The position numbers and the translations under genes are program-made. A stretch of 64,000 nucleotides of DNA from Comamonas sp. SCN 67-35 (lineage in GTDB: Bacteria; Pseudomonadota; Gammaproteobacteria; Burkholderiales; Burkholderiaceae_C). Below are positions 20,104-29,386 of this stretch, one piece after another. The notes under the pieces were generated by a model. It saw only the letters and a list, made by a program, of their open reading frames with translations, ran no database searches and had not been told where the DNA came from. Location of the stretch: assembly GCA_001725255.1 (NCBI GenBank), contig MEFV01000003.1:62001-126000 (forward strand), read 5' to 3'. How positions within the stretch are numbered: position 1 is the stretch's first letter; each line of letters opens with the position of its first letter.

Positions 20104-21213
20104 ATGAACCTGACTCACGCCCTGGCGTCGGCGCGCAGCGCCCTGCGCAATGAAATGGGGCACCTGACGCGGATGAACCACAGCGACCGCCCGTGGCAGA
20201 TGCCGCTGGCGGCGGCGCTGGCCACCGGCCTGCCGCTGGTCGTCGGGGCCTGCTTTGGCCGGATGGACTTCGGGCTGGTCTCGTCGATCGGCGGGCTGGC
20301 CTTCCTCTACCTGCCGGCGACGCCGCTGTACCACCGCATGGTGCAGTTCATGGCCTGCGCCTTCGCGATGACGGCCTGCTACGCCCTCGGCGCGCTCAGC
20401 CACTTCGTCCCGGTGCTGATGGTGCCGGCGCTGATCTTCATCACGGCCCTGGTGACCATGCTCTGCCGCCTGTACGCGGTGGGGCCGCCGGGCAGCATCT
20501 TCTTCGTCATGGCCGCGGCCATCGGCGTGTACTCGCCGCTCGAACTGCTGGAGGTGCCGCGGATGACGGGGCTCATGGTGATGGGTTCGACGCTGGCCGG
20601 GCTCATCGCATTCGCCTACAGCGTCTACATGCTGCGCCGGCACGACCCTCAGGCGATAGCCCCGCTGCCACGGCCCACCTTCGAATTCGTCGTGTTCGAC
20701 TCCATCGTGATCGGCCTGTGCGTCGGCGCATCCCTGGCCATCGCGCAGCTCCTGCAGCTTGAGCGGGCCTACTGGGTGCCGGTGAGCTGCGTCGCCGTGA
20801 TCCAGGGCGTGTCGCTGCGCGCGGTCTGGAACAAGCAGCTGCATCGCATCCTGGGGACGGCCGCCGGGCTCCTGGTCGCATGGGGCCTGTTGCTGCTGCC
20901 GCTCAACGTCTGGACCATCTCGCTGGCGATGATGGCCCTGACCTTCTTGATCGAAACCCTGGTGGTCAGGCACTACGCGCTGGCCGCGATCTTCATCACG
21001 CCGCTGACCATCCTGCTGGCCGACGCCGCGCGGCTGGGCGAGGCGCCCATCACGACGCTGATCCAGGCCAGGCTCTTCGACACGGTGCTGGGCAGCTTCG
21101 TGGGGCTCATCGGGGGCCTGTGCCTGCACAGCCCGGGATTTCGCGCGCGCTTCGGGCCGCCGCTGCGGCGCATGCTTGCGCTGACGCCGTTCACGCGACC
21201 CGGGCAGCGCTGA
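20104..21213 (+). CDS. FUSC family membrane protein
   Basis: 369 residues with two groups of about five transmembrane helices (residues 30-180 and 200-345), the duplicated layout of FUSC/aromatic-acid-exporter-like proteins. The PLAAALATGLPLVVGACFGRMDFGLVSSIGG start and the central YWVPVSCVAVIQGVSLRAVWNKQLHRILGTAAGLLV block are typical: the second resembles the FUSC_2 repeat. It probably exports small organic compounds; the substrate is unknown. Confidence 0.82.
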   Translation: MNLTHALASARSALRNEMGHLTRMNHSDRPWQMPLAAALATGLPLVVGACFGRMDFGLVSSIGGLAFLYLPATPLYHRMVQFMACAFAMTACYALGALSHFVPVLMVPALIFITALVTMLCRLYAVGPPGSIFFVMAAAIGVYSPLELLEVPRMTGLMVMGSTLAGLIAFAYSVYMLRRHDPQAIAPLPRPTFEFVVFDSIVIGLCVGASLAIAQLLQLERAYWVPVSCVAVIQGVSLRAVWNKQLHRILGTAAGLLVAWGLLLLPLNVWTISLAMMALTFLIETLVVRHYALAAIFITPLTILLADAARLGEAPITTLIQARLFDTVLGSFVGLIGGLCLHSPGFRARFGPPLRRMLALTPFTRPGQR

Positions 21214-21343
21214 GCGCGCCCGGCCCGGCGGCCCCTCGATCGCCGATCGCCCTTCCTCGCGCCGCCGGCAGCCGCCAGGACGCGCGCGACCCTGCGTGAG
21301 AAAATACGAAGTTATCTCGAACACACACCCAAAGGATTCCCCC

Positions 21344-22448
21344 ATGGACGCGGAACAGATCAACCTCATCGGCACCACCCTCGAAGACCTCGGCGCGCGC
21401 ACCGAGGACTTGCGGAGGTATCTTTGACTACGATGCCAAGTACGAACGCCTGAGAACCGTCAACGCCGCGCTGGAAGACCCGAACGTCTGGAACGACCCG
21501 AAGAAAGCCCAGGAGCTGGGCAAGGAAAAGAAGCTGCTCGACGGCGTGGTGCTGACGCTGCAAAAGCTCACGCAGGAGATCGCCGACAACACCGAGCTCT
21601 ACGAGATGAGCAAGGAAGAAGGCGACGAGACGGGCCTCGCCACCATCGAGGGCGAGGTCGAAAAACTCAAGCCGCTGATCGAGGAGCTGGAATTTCGCCG
21701 CATGTTCAACAAGGAGGCGGACCCGCTCAATTGCTACATCGACATCCAGGCCGGCGCCGGTGGCACCGAGGCCTGCGACTGGGCCGGCATGCTGCTGCGC
21801 CAGTACCTCAAGTACGCCGAGCGCAAGGGCTTCAAGGCCACGGTCGATGAAGAAACGCCGGGTGACGTGGCGGGCATCAAGGGCGCGACCATCCACATCG
21901 AGGGTGAATACGCCTACGGCCTGCTGCGCACCGAAACCGGCGTGCACCGGCTGGTGCGCAAGAGCCCGTTCGACAGCTCGGGCGGGCGCCACACGTCGTT
22001 TGCCAGCCTCTTCGTCTACCCCGAGATCGACGATTCGATCGAGATCGACATCAACCCGGCGGACGTGCGCGTGGATACCTTCCGCGCGTCGGGCGCGGGC
22101 GGGCAGCACATCAACAAGACGGATTCGGCCGTGCGCCTGACGCACATCCCCACCAACACCGTCGTCATCTGCCAGGACGGGCGCAGCCAGCACTCCAACC
22201 GCGACGTGGCCTGGCAGCGCCTGCGCTCCAAGCTCTACGAGCTGGAGATGAGCAAGCGCATGGCCGAGCAGCAGGCGCTGGAAGACACCAAGAGCGATGT
22301 CGGCTGGGGCCATCAGATACGCTCGTATGTGCTGGACAACAGCCGCATCAAGGATCTGCGCACCAATGTCGAGGTCTCGGCCACGCAAAAGGTGCTCGAT
22401 GGAGACCTGGACGTCTTCATCGAAGCCTCGCTCAAGCAAGGCGTTTGA
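21344..22448 (+). CDS. prfB: Peptide chain release factor 2 (programmed +1 frameshift)
   Basis: RF2 terminates at UGA and UAA. The ATG at 21344 reads [20 protein letters not shown] and on to codon 27, where an in-frame TGA (21425-21427) follows CTT. Slipping one base forward continues as [17 protein letters not shown] to the stop at 22446, giving about 367 residues. The RF2 signatures are present: [12 protein letters not shown] near residue 205 and [22 protein letters not shown] near 250. AAAGGA lies upstream of the start. Without the shift the product would be 27 residues. Confidence 0.96.
21413..21428 (+). promoter_or_regulatory. prfB programmed-frameshift site
   Basis: CGGAGGTATCTTTGAC: a Shine-Dalgarno-like GGAGG, the slippery CTT codon and the internal TGA followed by C. 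This is the conserved autoregulatory arrangement in which low RF2 activity lets the ribosome slip into the +1 frame. Confidence 0.93.
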
Positions 22449-22480
22449 GAGCCTGCGGGCTCTGAAGAAAGGAACACGAA

Positions 22481-25189
22481 ATGATGAGAGAAGGCAGCCC
22501 CACGACGGTCTACCGCCTGCAGTACCAGCCGCCGGCCTACTGGGTCGATACCGTCGATCTCAGCTTCGACCTGGACCCGGCCAAGACGCGCGTGCTCAAC
22601 AGGATGCGCCTGCGCCGCAACCCCGAGGTGCCGCCGCAGCCGCTGCGCCTCGATGGCGAGGATCTCAACCTCGCGCGCGTGCTGGTCAACGGCGCGGGCA
22701 CCTCGTTCAAGATCGAGGAGAACCAGCTCGTGCTGGAAAACCTGCCCGAGGGCAACGAACCCTTCGAGCTGGAAATCTTCACCACCTGCGCGCCCGAGAA
22801 GAACACCCAGCTCATGGGCCTGTACGTGAGCAACGGCACCTTCTTCACGCAATGCGAGGCGCAGGGCTTTCGGCGCATCACCTACTACCTCGATCGCCCC
22901 GACGTGATGGCGAGTTTTTCCGTGCTGCTGCGCGCCGACAAGAAGCGCTACCCGGTGCTGCTCTCGAACGGCAACCTGGTCGAATCGGGCGCGCTGGAAG
23001 ACGGCCGGCACTTCGCCAAATGGGTCGATCCGCACAAGAAGCCCTGCTACCTCTTCGCCCTCGTCGCCGGGCAGCTCGTCGCGCGCGAGCAGCAGATCAC
23101 CAGCCGCGCGGGGAAGGACCACCTGCTGCAGGTCTGGGTGCGTCCCGGTGACCTCGGCAAGACCGAGCACGCGATGAACTCGCTGATGGCCGCCATCGCC
23201 TGGGACGAGACGCGCTTCGGCCTGTCGCTCGATCTGGACCGCTTCATGATCGTCGCCACCAGCGACTTCAACATGGGGGCGATGGAGAACAAGGGCCTGA
23301 ACATCTTCAACACCAAGTACGTGCTGGCAAGCCAGTCCACGGCGACGGACCAGGACTTTGCCAACATCGAGGGCGTCGTCGGCCACGAGTACTTCCACAA
23401 CTGGACCGGCGACCGCGTCACCTGCCGCGACTGGTTCCAGCTCTCGCTGAAAGAGGGCCTGACGGTCTTTCGCGACCAGGAATTTTCGATGGACATGGCG
23501 GGCAGCCCCTCGGCGCGCGCCACGCGCCGCATCGAGGACGTGCGTGTGCTGCGCACCGCGCAGTTCCCCGAGGACGCGGGCCCCATGGCGCACCCCGTGC
23601 GCCCCGACAGCTACGTCGAGATCAACAACTTCTACACCGTCACGGTTTATGAAAAGGGCGCCGAGGTCGTGCGCATGCAGCGCACGCTGGTCGGCGGCCA
23701 CGAGGGCTTCGCCCGCGGCATGAAGCTGTACTTCGAACGCCACGACGGCCACGCCGTCACCTGCGACGACTTCGCGCAGGCCATTGCCGACGCCAACCCC
23801 GGCAGCGCGCTTGCCACGCACCTCGACCAGTTCAAGCGCTGGTACAGCCAGTCGGGCACGCCGCGCGTGAAGGCCGAGGGCCACTACGACAGTGCCGCGC
23901 AAACATACACGCTCACGCTCAGCCAGAGCTGCGCGGCCACGCCCGGCCAACCGGACAAGCTGCCCTTCGTGATCCCGGTGGCGCTCGGCCTCGTCGCGCA
24001 AGATGGCACGCAACTGGCCCTGCAGCTCGAAGGCGAAGCCGTCGCCGGCGGCACGGAGCGCACGCTGGTGCTGACCCAGGCCAGCCAGCAGTTCACCTTC
24101 GTGAACGTGGCCAGCGCGCCGGTGCCGTCGCTGCTGCGCGGCTTCAGCGCCCCGGTCATCCTCGACTGCGACGACAGTGACGACGCCCTGCTCACGCTGC
24201 TTGCGCACGACAGCGACCCCTTCAACCGCTGGGAAGCGGGCCAGCGCCTGCTGCTGCGCGTCGCCATCAAATCGATAGCTGCTCACGCAGGTGGAACAAG
24301 CGCAGAAGACCAAAATGCCCTGATGCCCGCACGCATCATCGAAGCCCTGCGCGCCGTGCTGCGCCACCCGCAACTGGATGCCGCCTTCAAGGAACTGGTG
24401 CTCACCCTGCCCTCCGAGACCTACATCGCCGAGCAACTGGGCGTCGTCGATCCGCAGCGGATCCATGCGGTACGCGAGGCGCTGCGCCTGCAACTGGCGC
24501 AGGAGATGCAGGCCGACTGGGTCTGGGCCTTCGAATCGCACCAGGCCAGCGGCGCCTATCGGCCCGATGCCGCCAGCAGCGGCGCCCGTGCGCTCGCGAG
24601 CCTGGCGCTCGCCATGCTGTGCCTGGCCGCTCGCGAAAGCGGCGACCCGATCTGGCCGGGCAAGGCCTACCAGCGCTTCAAGGATGCGGGCAACATGACC
24701 GACCGCCTGAGCGCGCTCGGCGCACTCGTGGGCAGCGGGCATGAACTGGCCGAGCCGGCGCTCGCGCGCTTTCACGAACGCTTCAAGGACGACGCCCTCG
24801 TGCTCGACAAGTGGTTCGCGCTGCAGGCCGGTCGCACCGATCGCGGCGGCGACGTGCTGCCCGCGGTGCGGCAGCTCATGAAGCACCCCGACTTCTCCCT
24901 CAGGAACCCCAACCGCGCGCGCAGCCTCGTGTTCAGCTACTGCAGCGCCAACCCCGGGGCCTTTCACCGCCGGGACGGCGCGGGCTACGCCTTCTGGGCC
25001 GATCAGGTGCTGGCACTTGATGCCTTCAACCCGCAGGTCGCGGCGCGCCTGGCCCGCGCGCTCGACCGCTGGAAGAAGCTCGCCGAGCCCTACCGCGAGC
25101 AGGCCCGCGCCGCGATCGAGCGCGTGGCCGCGCAAGCCAAGCTATCGAACGACGTGCGCGAACTCGTCACGCACGCCCTCGCCGACTGA
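22481..25189 (+). CDS. pepN: Aminopeptidase N (M1 family)
   Basis: 902-residue zinc aminopeptidase. [13 protein letters not shown] near residue 265 is the substrate-binding GAMEN motif, and [26 protein letters not shown] near 301 holds the HExxH zinc ligands and the downstream Glu. AAGGAA precedes the ATG at 22481. Around residues 597-614 the protein contains [18 protein letters not shown], encoded by an in-frame copy of the dispersed repeat found elsewhere between genes. It lies 32 bases after prfB and 11 bases before fbp, so prfB-pepN-fbp-marC could be read together. Confidence 0.95.
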   Translation: MMREGSPTTVYRLQYQPPAYWVDTVDLSFDLDPAKTRVLNRMRLRRNPEVPPQPLRLDGEDLNLARVLVNGAGTSFKIEENQLVLENLPEGNEPFELEIFTTCAPEKNTQLMGLYVSNGTFFTQCEAQGFRRITYYLDRPDVMASFSVLLRADKKRYPVLLSNGNLVESGALEDGRHFAKWVDPHKKPCYLFALVAGQLVAREQQITSRAGKDHLLQVWVRPGDLGKTEHAMNSLMAAIAWDETRFGLSLDLDRFMIVATSDFNMGAMENKGLNIFNTKYVLASQSTATDQDFANIEGVVGHEYFHNWTGDRVTCRDWFQLSLKEGLTVFRDQEFSMDMAGSPSARATRRIEDVRVLRTAQFPEDAGPMAHPVRPDSYVEINNFYTVTVYEKGAEVVRMQRTLVGGHEGFARGMKLYFERHDGHAVTCDDFAQAIADANPGSALATHLDQFKRWYSQSGTPRVKAEGHYDSAAQTYTLTLSQSCAATPGQPDKLPFVIPVALGLVAQDGTQLALQLEGEAVAGGTERTLVLTQASQQFTFVNVASAPVPSLLRGFSAPVILDCDDSDDALLTLLAHDSDPFNRWEAGQRLLLRVAIKSIAAHAGGTSAEDQNALMPARIIEALRAVLRHPQLDAAFKELVLTLPSETYIAEQLGVVDPQRIHAVREALRLQLAQEMQADWVWAFESHQASGAYRPDAASSGARALASLALAMLCLAARESGDPIWPGKAYQRFKDAGNMTDRLSALGALVGSGHELAEPALARFHERFKDDALVLDKWFALQAGRTDRGGDVLPAVRQLMKHPDFSLRNPNRARSLVFSYCSANPGAFHRRDGAGYAFWADQVLALDAFNPQVAARLARALDRWKKLAEPYREQARAAIERVAAQAKLSNDVRELVTHALAD
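24268..24315. repeat. Short dispersed repeat, copy 5, inside the pepN coding sequence
   Basis: Reads ATCGATAGCTGCTCACGC, then GGAACAAGCGCAGAAGACCAAAAT. This matches the reverse orientation of the family (GATAGCTGCT-n-GCGCTT-n-AAGCGC). It keeps the pepN frame open. Confidence 0.6.
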
Positions 25190-25200
25190 AAGGAAACGCC

Positions 25201-26211
25201 ATGGTGGACCATCGCATCAGCCTCACGCGCTACCTCGTCGAGCAGCAGCGCGTGCACGGGCACATCCCCTCCGAGCTGCGCCTGCTGCTGGAAGTCGTGG
25301 CGCGCGCGTGCAAGCGCATCAGCTACGCCGTGAACAAGGGCGAGCTGGGCGACGCCATGGGCAGCGCCGGCAGCGAGAACGTGCAGGGCGAGATGCAGAA
25401 GAAGCTGGACATCATCGCCAACGAGACCCTGATCGAAGCCAACGAATGGGGCGGGCATCTCGCGGCCATGGCTAGCGAGGAGATGGAGGGCATCTATATC
25501 GTGCCCAACCGCTACCCCCAGGGCGAATACCTGCTGATGTTCGACCCGCTCGATGGGTCCTCCAACATCGACGTGAACGTGAGCATAGGCACCATCTTCA
25601 GCGTGCTCAGGAAGCCCGAAGGCCATCCCGGCGTGCACGACGCCGACTTCCTGCAACCGGGCAACCGCCAGGTGGCGGCCGGCTACTGCGTCTACGGCCC
25701 GCAGACCACGCTGGTGCTCACCGTGGGCGACGGCGTGGCGATGTTCACGCTGGACCGCGAGCAGGGCTCCTTCATCCTCACGCGCGAGAACGTGCGCATC
25801 TCGGAGGACACGCAGGAATTCGCGATCAACATGAGCAACATGCGCCACTGGGACGCGCCCGTGCGCCGCTACATCGACGAGTGCCTGGCCGGCGCCGAAG
25901 GGCCGCGCGGCAAGAACTTCAACATGCGCTGGATCGCCAGCATGGTCTCGGACGTGCACCGCATCCTCACGCGCGGCGGCGTCTTCATGTACCCCTGGGA
26001 CAAGCGCGAGCCCCACAAGCCCGGCAAGCTGCGCCTGATGTACGAGGCCAACCCCATGGGCTGGCTCATCGAGCAGGCGGGCGGCGCCGCCACCAACGGC
26101 AGGCAGCGCATCCTCGACATCCAGCCGAGCCAGCTGCATGAGCGCGTGAGCGTGATCCTGGGCTCGAAGAACGAAGTCGAGCGCGTGACCAGCTACCACA
26201 CCTCCAACTGA
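25201..26211 (+). CDS. fbp: Fructose-1,6-bisphosphatase class 1
   Basis: 336 residues, gluconeogenic or Calvin-cycle FBPase. Diagnostic segments are [21 protein letters not shown] near residues 116-136 (metal ligands D-x-L-D-G), [18 protein letters not shown] near 160 and [28 protein letters not shown] near 280, which carries the phosphate-binding residues. AAGGAAACGCC precedes the ATG at 25201. The gene follows pepN closely. Confidence 0.95.
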   Translation: MVDHRISLTRYLVEQQRVHGHIPSELRLLLEVVARACKRISYAVNKGELGDAMGSAGSENVQGEMQKKLDIIANETLIEANEWGGHLAAMASEEMEGIYIVPNRYPQGEYLLMFDPLDGSSNIDVNVSIGTIFSVLRKPEGHPGVHDADFLQPGNRQVAAGYCVYGPQTTLVLTVGDGVAMFTLDREQGSFILTRENVRISEDTQEFAINMSNMRHWDAPVRRYIDECLAGAEGPRGKNFNMRWIASMVSDVHRILTRGGVFMYPWDKREPHKPGKLRLMYEANPMGWLIEQAGGAATNGRQRILDIQPSQLHERVSVILGSKNEVERVTSYHTSN

Positions 26212-26233
26212 ACGCGGCGCGCCGTTCGGCTTC

Positions 26234-26923
26234 ATGGAACTTACCTTGCTTGCGCTGGCGGCCGTGGCCGGCAAGAGCCTGCTGTTCGCCATCGCGGCTA
26301 TCCTGCCCATCATCAATCCGCTGGCGACGGCCCCGATCTTCGTCGCCTGGACGCAGGGCATGGGGAGCGACGAACGCAACCACCTGGCCCTCACGGTCGG
26401 GCGCTACGTCACGCTGCTGCTCGCCAGCACGATGGTGCTGGGCTCGCTGGTGCTCGATCTCTTCGGCATCTCGCTGCCCGTGGTGCGCGTGGCGGGCGGC
26501 ATCATCGTCGCCTACAACGCCTGGCTCATGCTCAACACCCAGGAGCCGGCGCACGACGACAGCTCGCAGATGGCGCAGACGCTGACGCGCCAGAACGCGC
26601 GCCCCGACACCTTCTACCCGCTGTCGTTTCCCATCACCTGCGGCCCTGGCTCGCTCGCCGCCGCCATCGCCGTGGGCGCGAGCCTGCGCACCCCGCGCAT
26701 CACCGAAACCCTGGCCAGCCTCGCGGGTGCCCTTGCCGGCATCGTGATCGTCGGCACCGTGGTCGCGCTCACCTACCGCTACGCCACTGCGCTGCTGCGC
26801 AAGCTTGGCGATGTCGGCCAGCTCGTCTTCCTGCGGCTCATGGCCTTCCTGCTGCTGGCCGTGGGCGTGCAGATCGTCTGGGACGGCATCCGCGGGCTCA
26901 TCGTGAGCCTGCCGGCCACCTGA
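26234..26923 (+). CDS. MarC family integral membrane protein
   Basis: 229 residues with six transmembrane helices. The N-terminal AAILPIINPLATAPIFVAWTQGM and the central FYPLSFPITCGPGSLAAAIAVGAS (the conserved P-x-T-x-G-P-G repeat) place it in MarC/UPF0056. The family was first linked to multiple antibiotic resistance, but no transport function is established. It is the last host gene before tRNA-Thr. Confidence 0.88.
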   Translation: MELTLLALAAVAGKSLLFAIAAILPIINPLATAPIFVAWTQGMGSDERNHLALTVGRYVTLLLASTMVLGSLVLDLFGISLPVVRVAGGIIVAYNAWLMLNTQEPAHDDSSQMAQTLTRQNARPDTFYPLSFPITCGPGSLAAAIAVGASLRTPRITETLASLAGALAGIVIVGTVVALTYRYATALLRKLGDVGQLVFLRLMAFLLLAVGVQIVWDGIRGLIVSLPAT

Positions 26924-26968
26924 TCGCGATCCGCCGCGCGAAGGGCACAAATCTCGCCACCATACCTA

Positions 26969-26974
26969 TATAAT
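26969..26974 (+). promoter_or_regulatory. Probable -10 box of tRNA-Thr
   Basis: TATAAT ten bases before the tRNA start, within TATATAAT and followed by a GC-rich discriminator (CGCGGG), as in stringently controlled tRNA promoters. No convincing -35 hexamer is visible at the usual spacing. Confidence 0.6.
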
Positions 26975-26984
26975 CGCGGGCTTG

Positions 26985-27060
26985 GCCGGAGTAGCTCAGT
27001 CGGTAGAGCAGCTCATTCGTAATGAGAAGGTCGGGGGTTCGATTCCTCTCTCCGGCACCA
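26985..27060 (+). tRNA. tRNA-Thr (anticodon CGT)
   Basis: 76 bases including an encoded CCA. The acceptor arms GCCGGAG / CTCCGGC pair, AGCTCAGTCGGTAGAGCA forms the D arm, CTCAT-TCGTAATGAG carries the anticodon CGT, and GGGGGTTCGATTCCTC is the T arm. The 3' 50 bases are repeated exactly at 36632-36681 and serve as the integration site of the adjoining element. Confidence 0.96.
27011..27060 (+). repeat. attL: 50-bp tRNA 3'-end repeat
   Basis: Runs from GCTCATTCGTAATGAGAAGG to the CCA end and is identical to 36632-36681. The bases on either side differ (A versus C before, A versus C after). It starts at the anticodon arm, the usual crossover place for tRNA-targeting tyrosine recombinases. Confidence 0.92.
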
Positions 27061-27073
27061 AGACAGCAAAGGA

Positions 27074-27110
27074 AAGCCCGCTAGCGTTTGCATAGCGGGC
27101 TTCTTCTTTT
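27074..27110 (+). terminator. Element-borne terminator after tRNA-Thr
   Basis: AAGCCCGCTA (27074-27083), a nine-base loop, TAGCGGGCTT (27093-27102), then CTTCTTTTT. It ends tRNA-Thr transcription now that the original terminator has been displaced to 36687. Confidence 0.85.
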
Positions 27111-27119
27111 TCGGGCTCA

Positions 27120-27138
27120 TGTAGCCACCATGTAGCCA
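27120..27138 (+). repeat. 11-bp repeat TGTAGCCACCA, left-end copies
   Basis: TGTAGCCACCA at 27120-27130 followed directly by TGTAGCCA at 27131-27138. It is the same unit, in the same orientation, as the tandem array at 36475-36514 near the other end. The position 60 bases inside attL fits integrase arm-type binding sites. Confidence 0.75.
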
Positions 27139-27175
27139 GCAGCGCGGGGTTAAGGGCCGCTGCGGCCACAAAAAA

Positions 27176-27508
27176 TTACCCGTCGCTGCCCGGTTTCAGC
27201 CGCACCAGGTCGGCAGGCCAGCGCGTCAGGCGGCGCAGCATCCAGCCCTCGGGCAGTGGGCGGGCCCGGTAGACGGCCAAAACGGCCCCCTGAGCGTGCA
27301 CAACGCCATAGGTGAGTACGGACACCCCCGCGCTGCTGCGGCGCGTCTTGGTGGCTGTGCGCGCCTGCAGGGGGTCGCTAGCGTGGCTGTGGGCGTCGGG
27401 GGTGCGCAGGTAGGCGGCCAGGGCACGGCGGGCTATGTCTGACCGTTCTGCAGCGTTGGGCGTGCGATCGGCGTGGCGTGGCGTGGTGTCGGGTGCTGTG
27501 CGGGGCAT
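27176..27508 (-). CDS. Hypothetical protein of the element (110 aa)
   Basis: Not recognised. A basic, Arg/Ala-rich N-terminus (MPRTAPDTTPRHADRTPNAAERSDIARRALAAYLRTPDAH) precedes a more ordered second half, VSVLTYGVVHAQGAVLAVYRARPLPEGWMLRRLTRWP. AGGAG nine bases before the ATG at 27508 supports expression. It is the last gene before attL and follows the 119-residue gene on the same strand. Confidence 0.65.
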   Translation of the reverse strand: MPRTAPDTTPRHADRTPNAAERSDIARRALAAYLRTPDAHSHASDPLQARTATKTRRSSAGVSVLTYGVVHAQGAVLAVYRARPLPEGWMLRRLTRWPADLVRLKPGSDG

Positions 27509-27586
27509 GGTGGCGATTCTCCTGAAATGCGAAAGCCCCCGGGCAAGGGGGCGGGGGTGGTAGCGCCCTTGCGAGCGCTGCAGGGG

Positions 27587-27946
27587 TCAATGGGCTAGCG
27601 CGGCCTGCTCACGCTCGACATAAGCGGCAGCGGCTAGCCGGGTTTCGTCTTGGCGGCATTTGTATGCCTCAAACAAGTTGTAGCAGCGGTCAGCCAGCGC
27701 GTTAACGGCGGGGTCGTTAAGGTCAAGCGCATCATCGAGCAGGGGGGCGAAGGTGAACAGGTTGTAGGTGCGACGCGGTAGGGGGTTGGGCTCCACCCAC
27801 GCGGGGGCGGCTCCAAGCACGGCCTCAATGGCATCGGCCATGGGCAGGTCGCGCAGGGTGTGCATCCATTCGTCATGCGTGAAGAACGCGGCCCAGCTTT
27901 GCAGGTGCTTCGTAAGGTATGCGGCGCGGCGGGTGTTGGCGGTCAT
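27587..27946 (-). CDS. Hypothetical protein of the element (119 aa)
   Basis: Not recognised. Mostly helical and acidic-neutral, with aromatic-rich HLQSWAAFFTHDEWMHTLRDLP near residues 14-35, RRTYNLFTFAPLLDDALDL near 58-76 and CYNLFEAYKCRQDE near 87-101. No signal peptide or membrane segment. AAGGAG precedes the ATG at 27946, and an AT-rich promoter-like stretch lies upstream, so this gene and the one after it may form their own transcript. Confidence 0.7.
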   Translation of the reverse strand: MTANTRRAAYLTKHLQSWAAFFTHDEWMHTLRDLPMADAIEAVLGAAPAWVEPNPLPRRTYNLFTFAPLLDDALDLNDPAVNALADRCYNLFEAYKCRQDETRLAAAAYVEREQAALAH

Positions 27947-27960
27947 GGAAAAACTCCTTC

Positions 27961-28020
27961 AGTGGTTGAGTTGAGTCTTTACTTTACCTCTATAAATTAG
28001 TTTGAGCAAATTAAAGCTAT
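27961..28020 (-). promoter_or_regulatory. AT-rich promoter-like region upstream of the 119-aa gene
   Basis: The minus strand reads GCTTTAATTTGCTCAAACTA then ATTTATAGAGG, an AT-rich island within otherwise GC-rich DNA, with TATAGA as a possible -10. The -35 match is poor. The rest of the 28021-28168 gap is GC-rich with C and G runs and holds no gene that I can see. Confidence 0.4.
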
Positions 28021-28168
28021 CAGGGAAACTACAGACGCCGCCGCGCTAGCCGGGTAGTTCTGTCGCGCGTGGGCAGCGCCGCTAGCCAGGCCACCCCCCT
28101 GCCCGGGGCACCCCCGGGGGGTGGGGCCCAGAGGCCACCCCTCCCCCCATATCACTTAGGTTCGGCTC

Positions 28169-29161
28169 TTAACGGAAAAGCGGTTTTGAATTTGACGCGG
28201 CATCTTCAGGCCACGCTAGCGACGGGTTCAAGAGCGCCCCGGCGGCGTCCCGCAGGTCGTGGCTTGGGTCGCCAACGTCCAGTGCATACAGCACACGCTG
28301 CAGGTGCTTGGGCACTTGCGCGCCTTCCTTGTAGCGGGCGTCCTGCAGGGCCTTGCGGAGGTCTGCCTGGGCCTTGGTGGCGTACACGTCGTGCACGTAG
28401 GAGACCAGCCACGCTAGCATCGGGCGGTACTCATGCCAGTTGGGCGTGGCGTCGATGGTGGCGAGGGCAATCGCGGGCGCCCTGCAGCGGTCGCGGGGGC
28501 GCAGAGCATCCGCGCCATGTACCTGCACCTCCACGGCATACATCTGGGCAAGCCACAGGGCAAAGACTGACCGCGTATCGACCCCCAGGCGATAGTGCGG
28601 GCGCAGCGCCTCACCAAGCGTTGGAACAGAAGTGCCGCACATGGCCGCAGTCAGCATGCGATGCGCTGCCGCAGCTAGCGCAAAGCCTGCAGTGGCGTCC
28701 GGGGGAAAGGCCGGGCAGGCGCCCGAGTCCAAGGCCTGCAGCACGGCGTTGAGCAGGCTGTTCATGGCAATGGAACCTGTGCAGCGTGCGGCATGTTCGG
28801 TGGCTACGACGTTGAGCAGCGGCATGCATGGGTTAAACGGCCCGAGCGGATCAACGTGATCGTGGTCGTACTCCACCAGGCGGTGCGGGCCTAGCTCGGC
28901 TAGCAGGCGGCGCAGGTCTGGCAGGGTGTTGACGGTCTCCACGCGAGTGCGGCGGGCAGGTTGCGGTTGAGGTGCCGGGGTGGGCTTGGCTAGCATGGCG
29001 TGCTCGGCCATGGCGGCGTCCAGGTCTGCCAGAAGGGCATCGATGTCGTCATCCTCGGCGCTAGCTGCGGCAGGGGTGGGGGCAGACGCCGGGGGGTGCC
29101 CGGCAGGCGCGGCGGGTGTCCAGTTCCAGACGACGTCATCATCAAAATCATCGGTTTGCAT
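28169..29161 (-). CDS. Hypothetical protein of the element (330 aa)
   Basis: Not recognised. Residues 1-70 look disordered: acidic (MQTDDFDDDVVWNW), Ala/Pro-rich, with DDDIDALLADLDAAMAEHAML as a possible short helix. The folded part from about residue 75 has EYDHDHVDPLGPFNPCMPLLNVVATEHAARCTGSIAMN, ACPAFPPDATAGFALAAAAHRML, and a helical C-terminus (YATKAQADLRKALQDARYK). Cys and His are scattered without a clear zinc pattern. TGGAG precedes the ATG at 29161. It lies immediately beyond the probable origin, read away from it. Confidence 0.75.
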   Translation of the reverse strand: MQTDDFDDDVVWNWTPAAPAGHPPASAPTPAAASAEDDDIDALLADLDAAMAEHAMLAKPTPAPQPQPARRTRVETVNTLPDLRRLLAELGPHRLVEYDHDHVDPLGPFNPCMPLLNVVATEHAARCTGSIAMNSLLNAVLQALDSGACPAFPPDATAGFALAAAAHRMLTAAMCGTSVPTLGEALRPHYRLGVDTRSVFALWLAQMYAVEVQVHGADALRPRDRCRAPAIALATIDATPNWHEYRPMLAWLVSYVHDVYATKAQADLRKALQDARYKEGAQVPKHLQRVLYALDVGDPSHDLRDAAGALLNPSLAWPEDAASNSKPLFR

Positions 29162-29238
29162 GGGGGGCTCCAGATATAAACAAATTGGCTAGCGGTGGCA
29201 GGTTGATGGCGGGGGGCGGCAGGGGCAAAAATGGGAAA

Positions 29239-29332
29239 AAGTGCCACGTGCCCAGCAGTGACCATGATTTCCATATAGCTATAGAAAATATATCTACTAC
29301 TCTTTTTAGATATTGCTTGTCACGTGGCACTT
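29239..29332. other. Candidate replication origin: 12-bp inverted repeat around an AT-rich core
   Basis: AAGTGCCACGTG (29239-29250) and its exact reverse complement CACGTGGCACTT (29321-29332) flank 70 mostly AT-rich bases that contain the palindrome TATAGCTATA (29274-29283) and AAAATATAT. The noncoding zone 29162-29479 holds further copies of the core GTGGCAC in both orientations. Position beside the VapE and primase genes is what one expects of an origin; a regulatory operator is the main alternative. Confidence 0.5.
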
Positions 29333-29386
29333 AGACACCCTGCTCGGTAGAACAACTGCCCGGGGTAAATTAGTTTGGATTTTTCT

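Noticed and set aside
22313-25135. A 940-codon minus-strand open frame opposite pepN
   Set aside because: High-GC shadow of pepN; the translation is His/Arg/Ala/Val-rich without motifs, while the plus strand has all M1 peptidase motifs. The same applies to the long antisense frames over argG, fbp, murB, the two-component genes and aliA.
28069-28752. 227-codon plus-strand open frame in the element
   Set aside because: Opposite strand to the 330-residue gene and low-complexity; no ribosome site.
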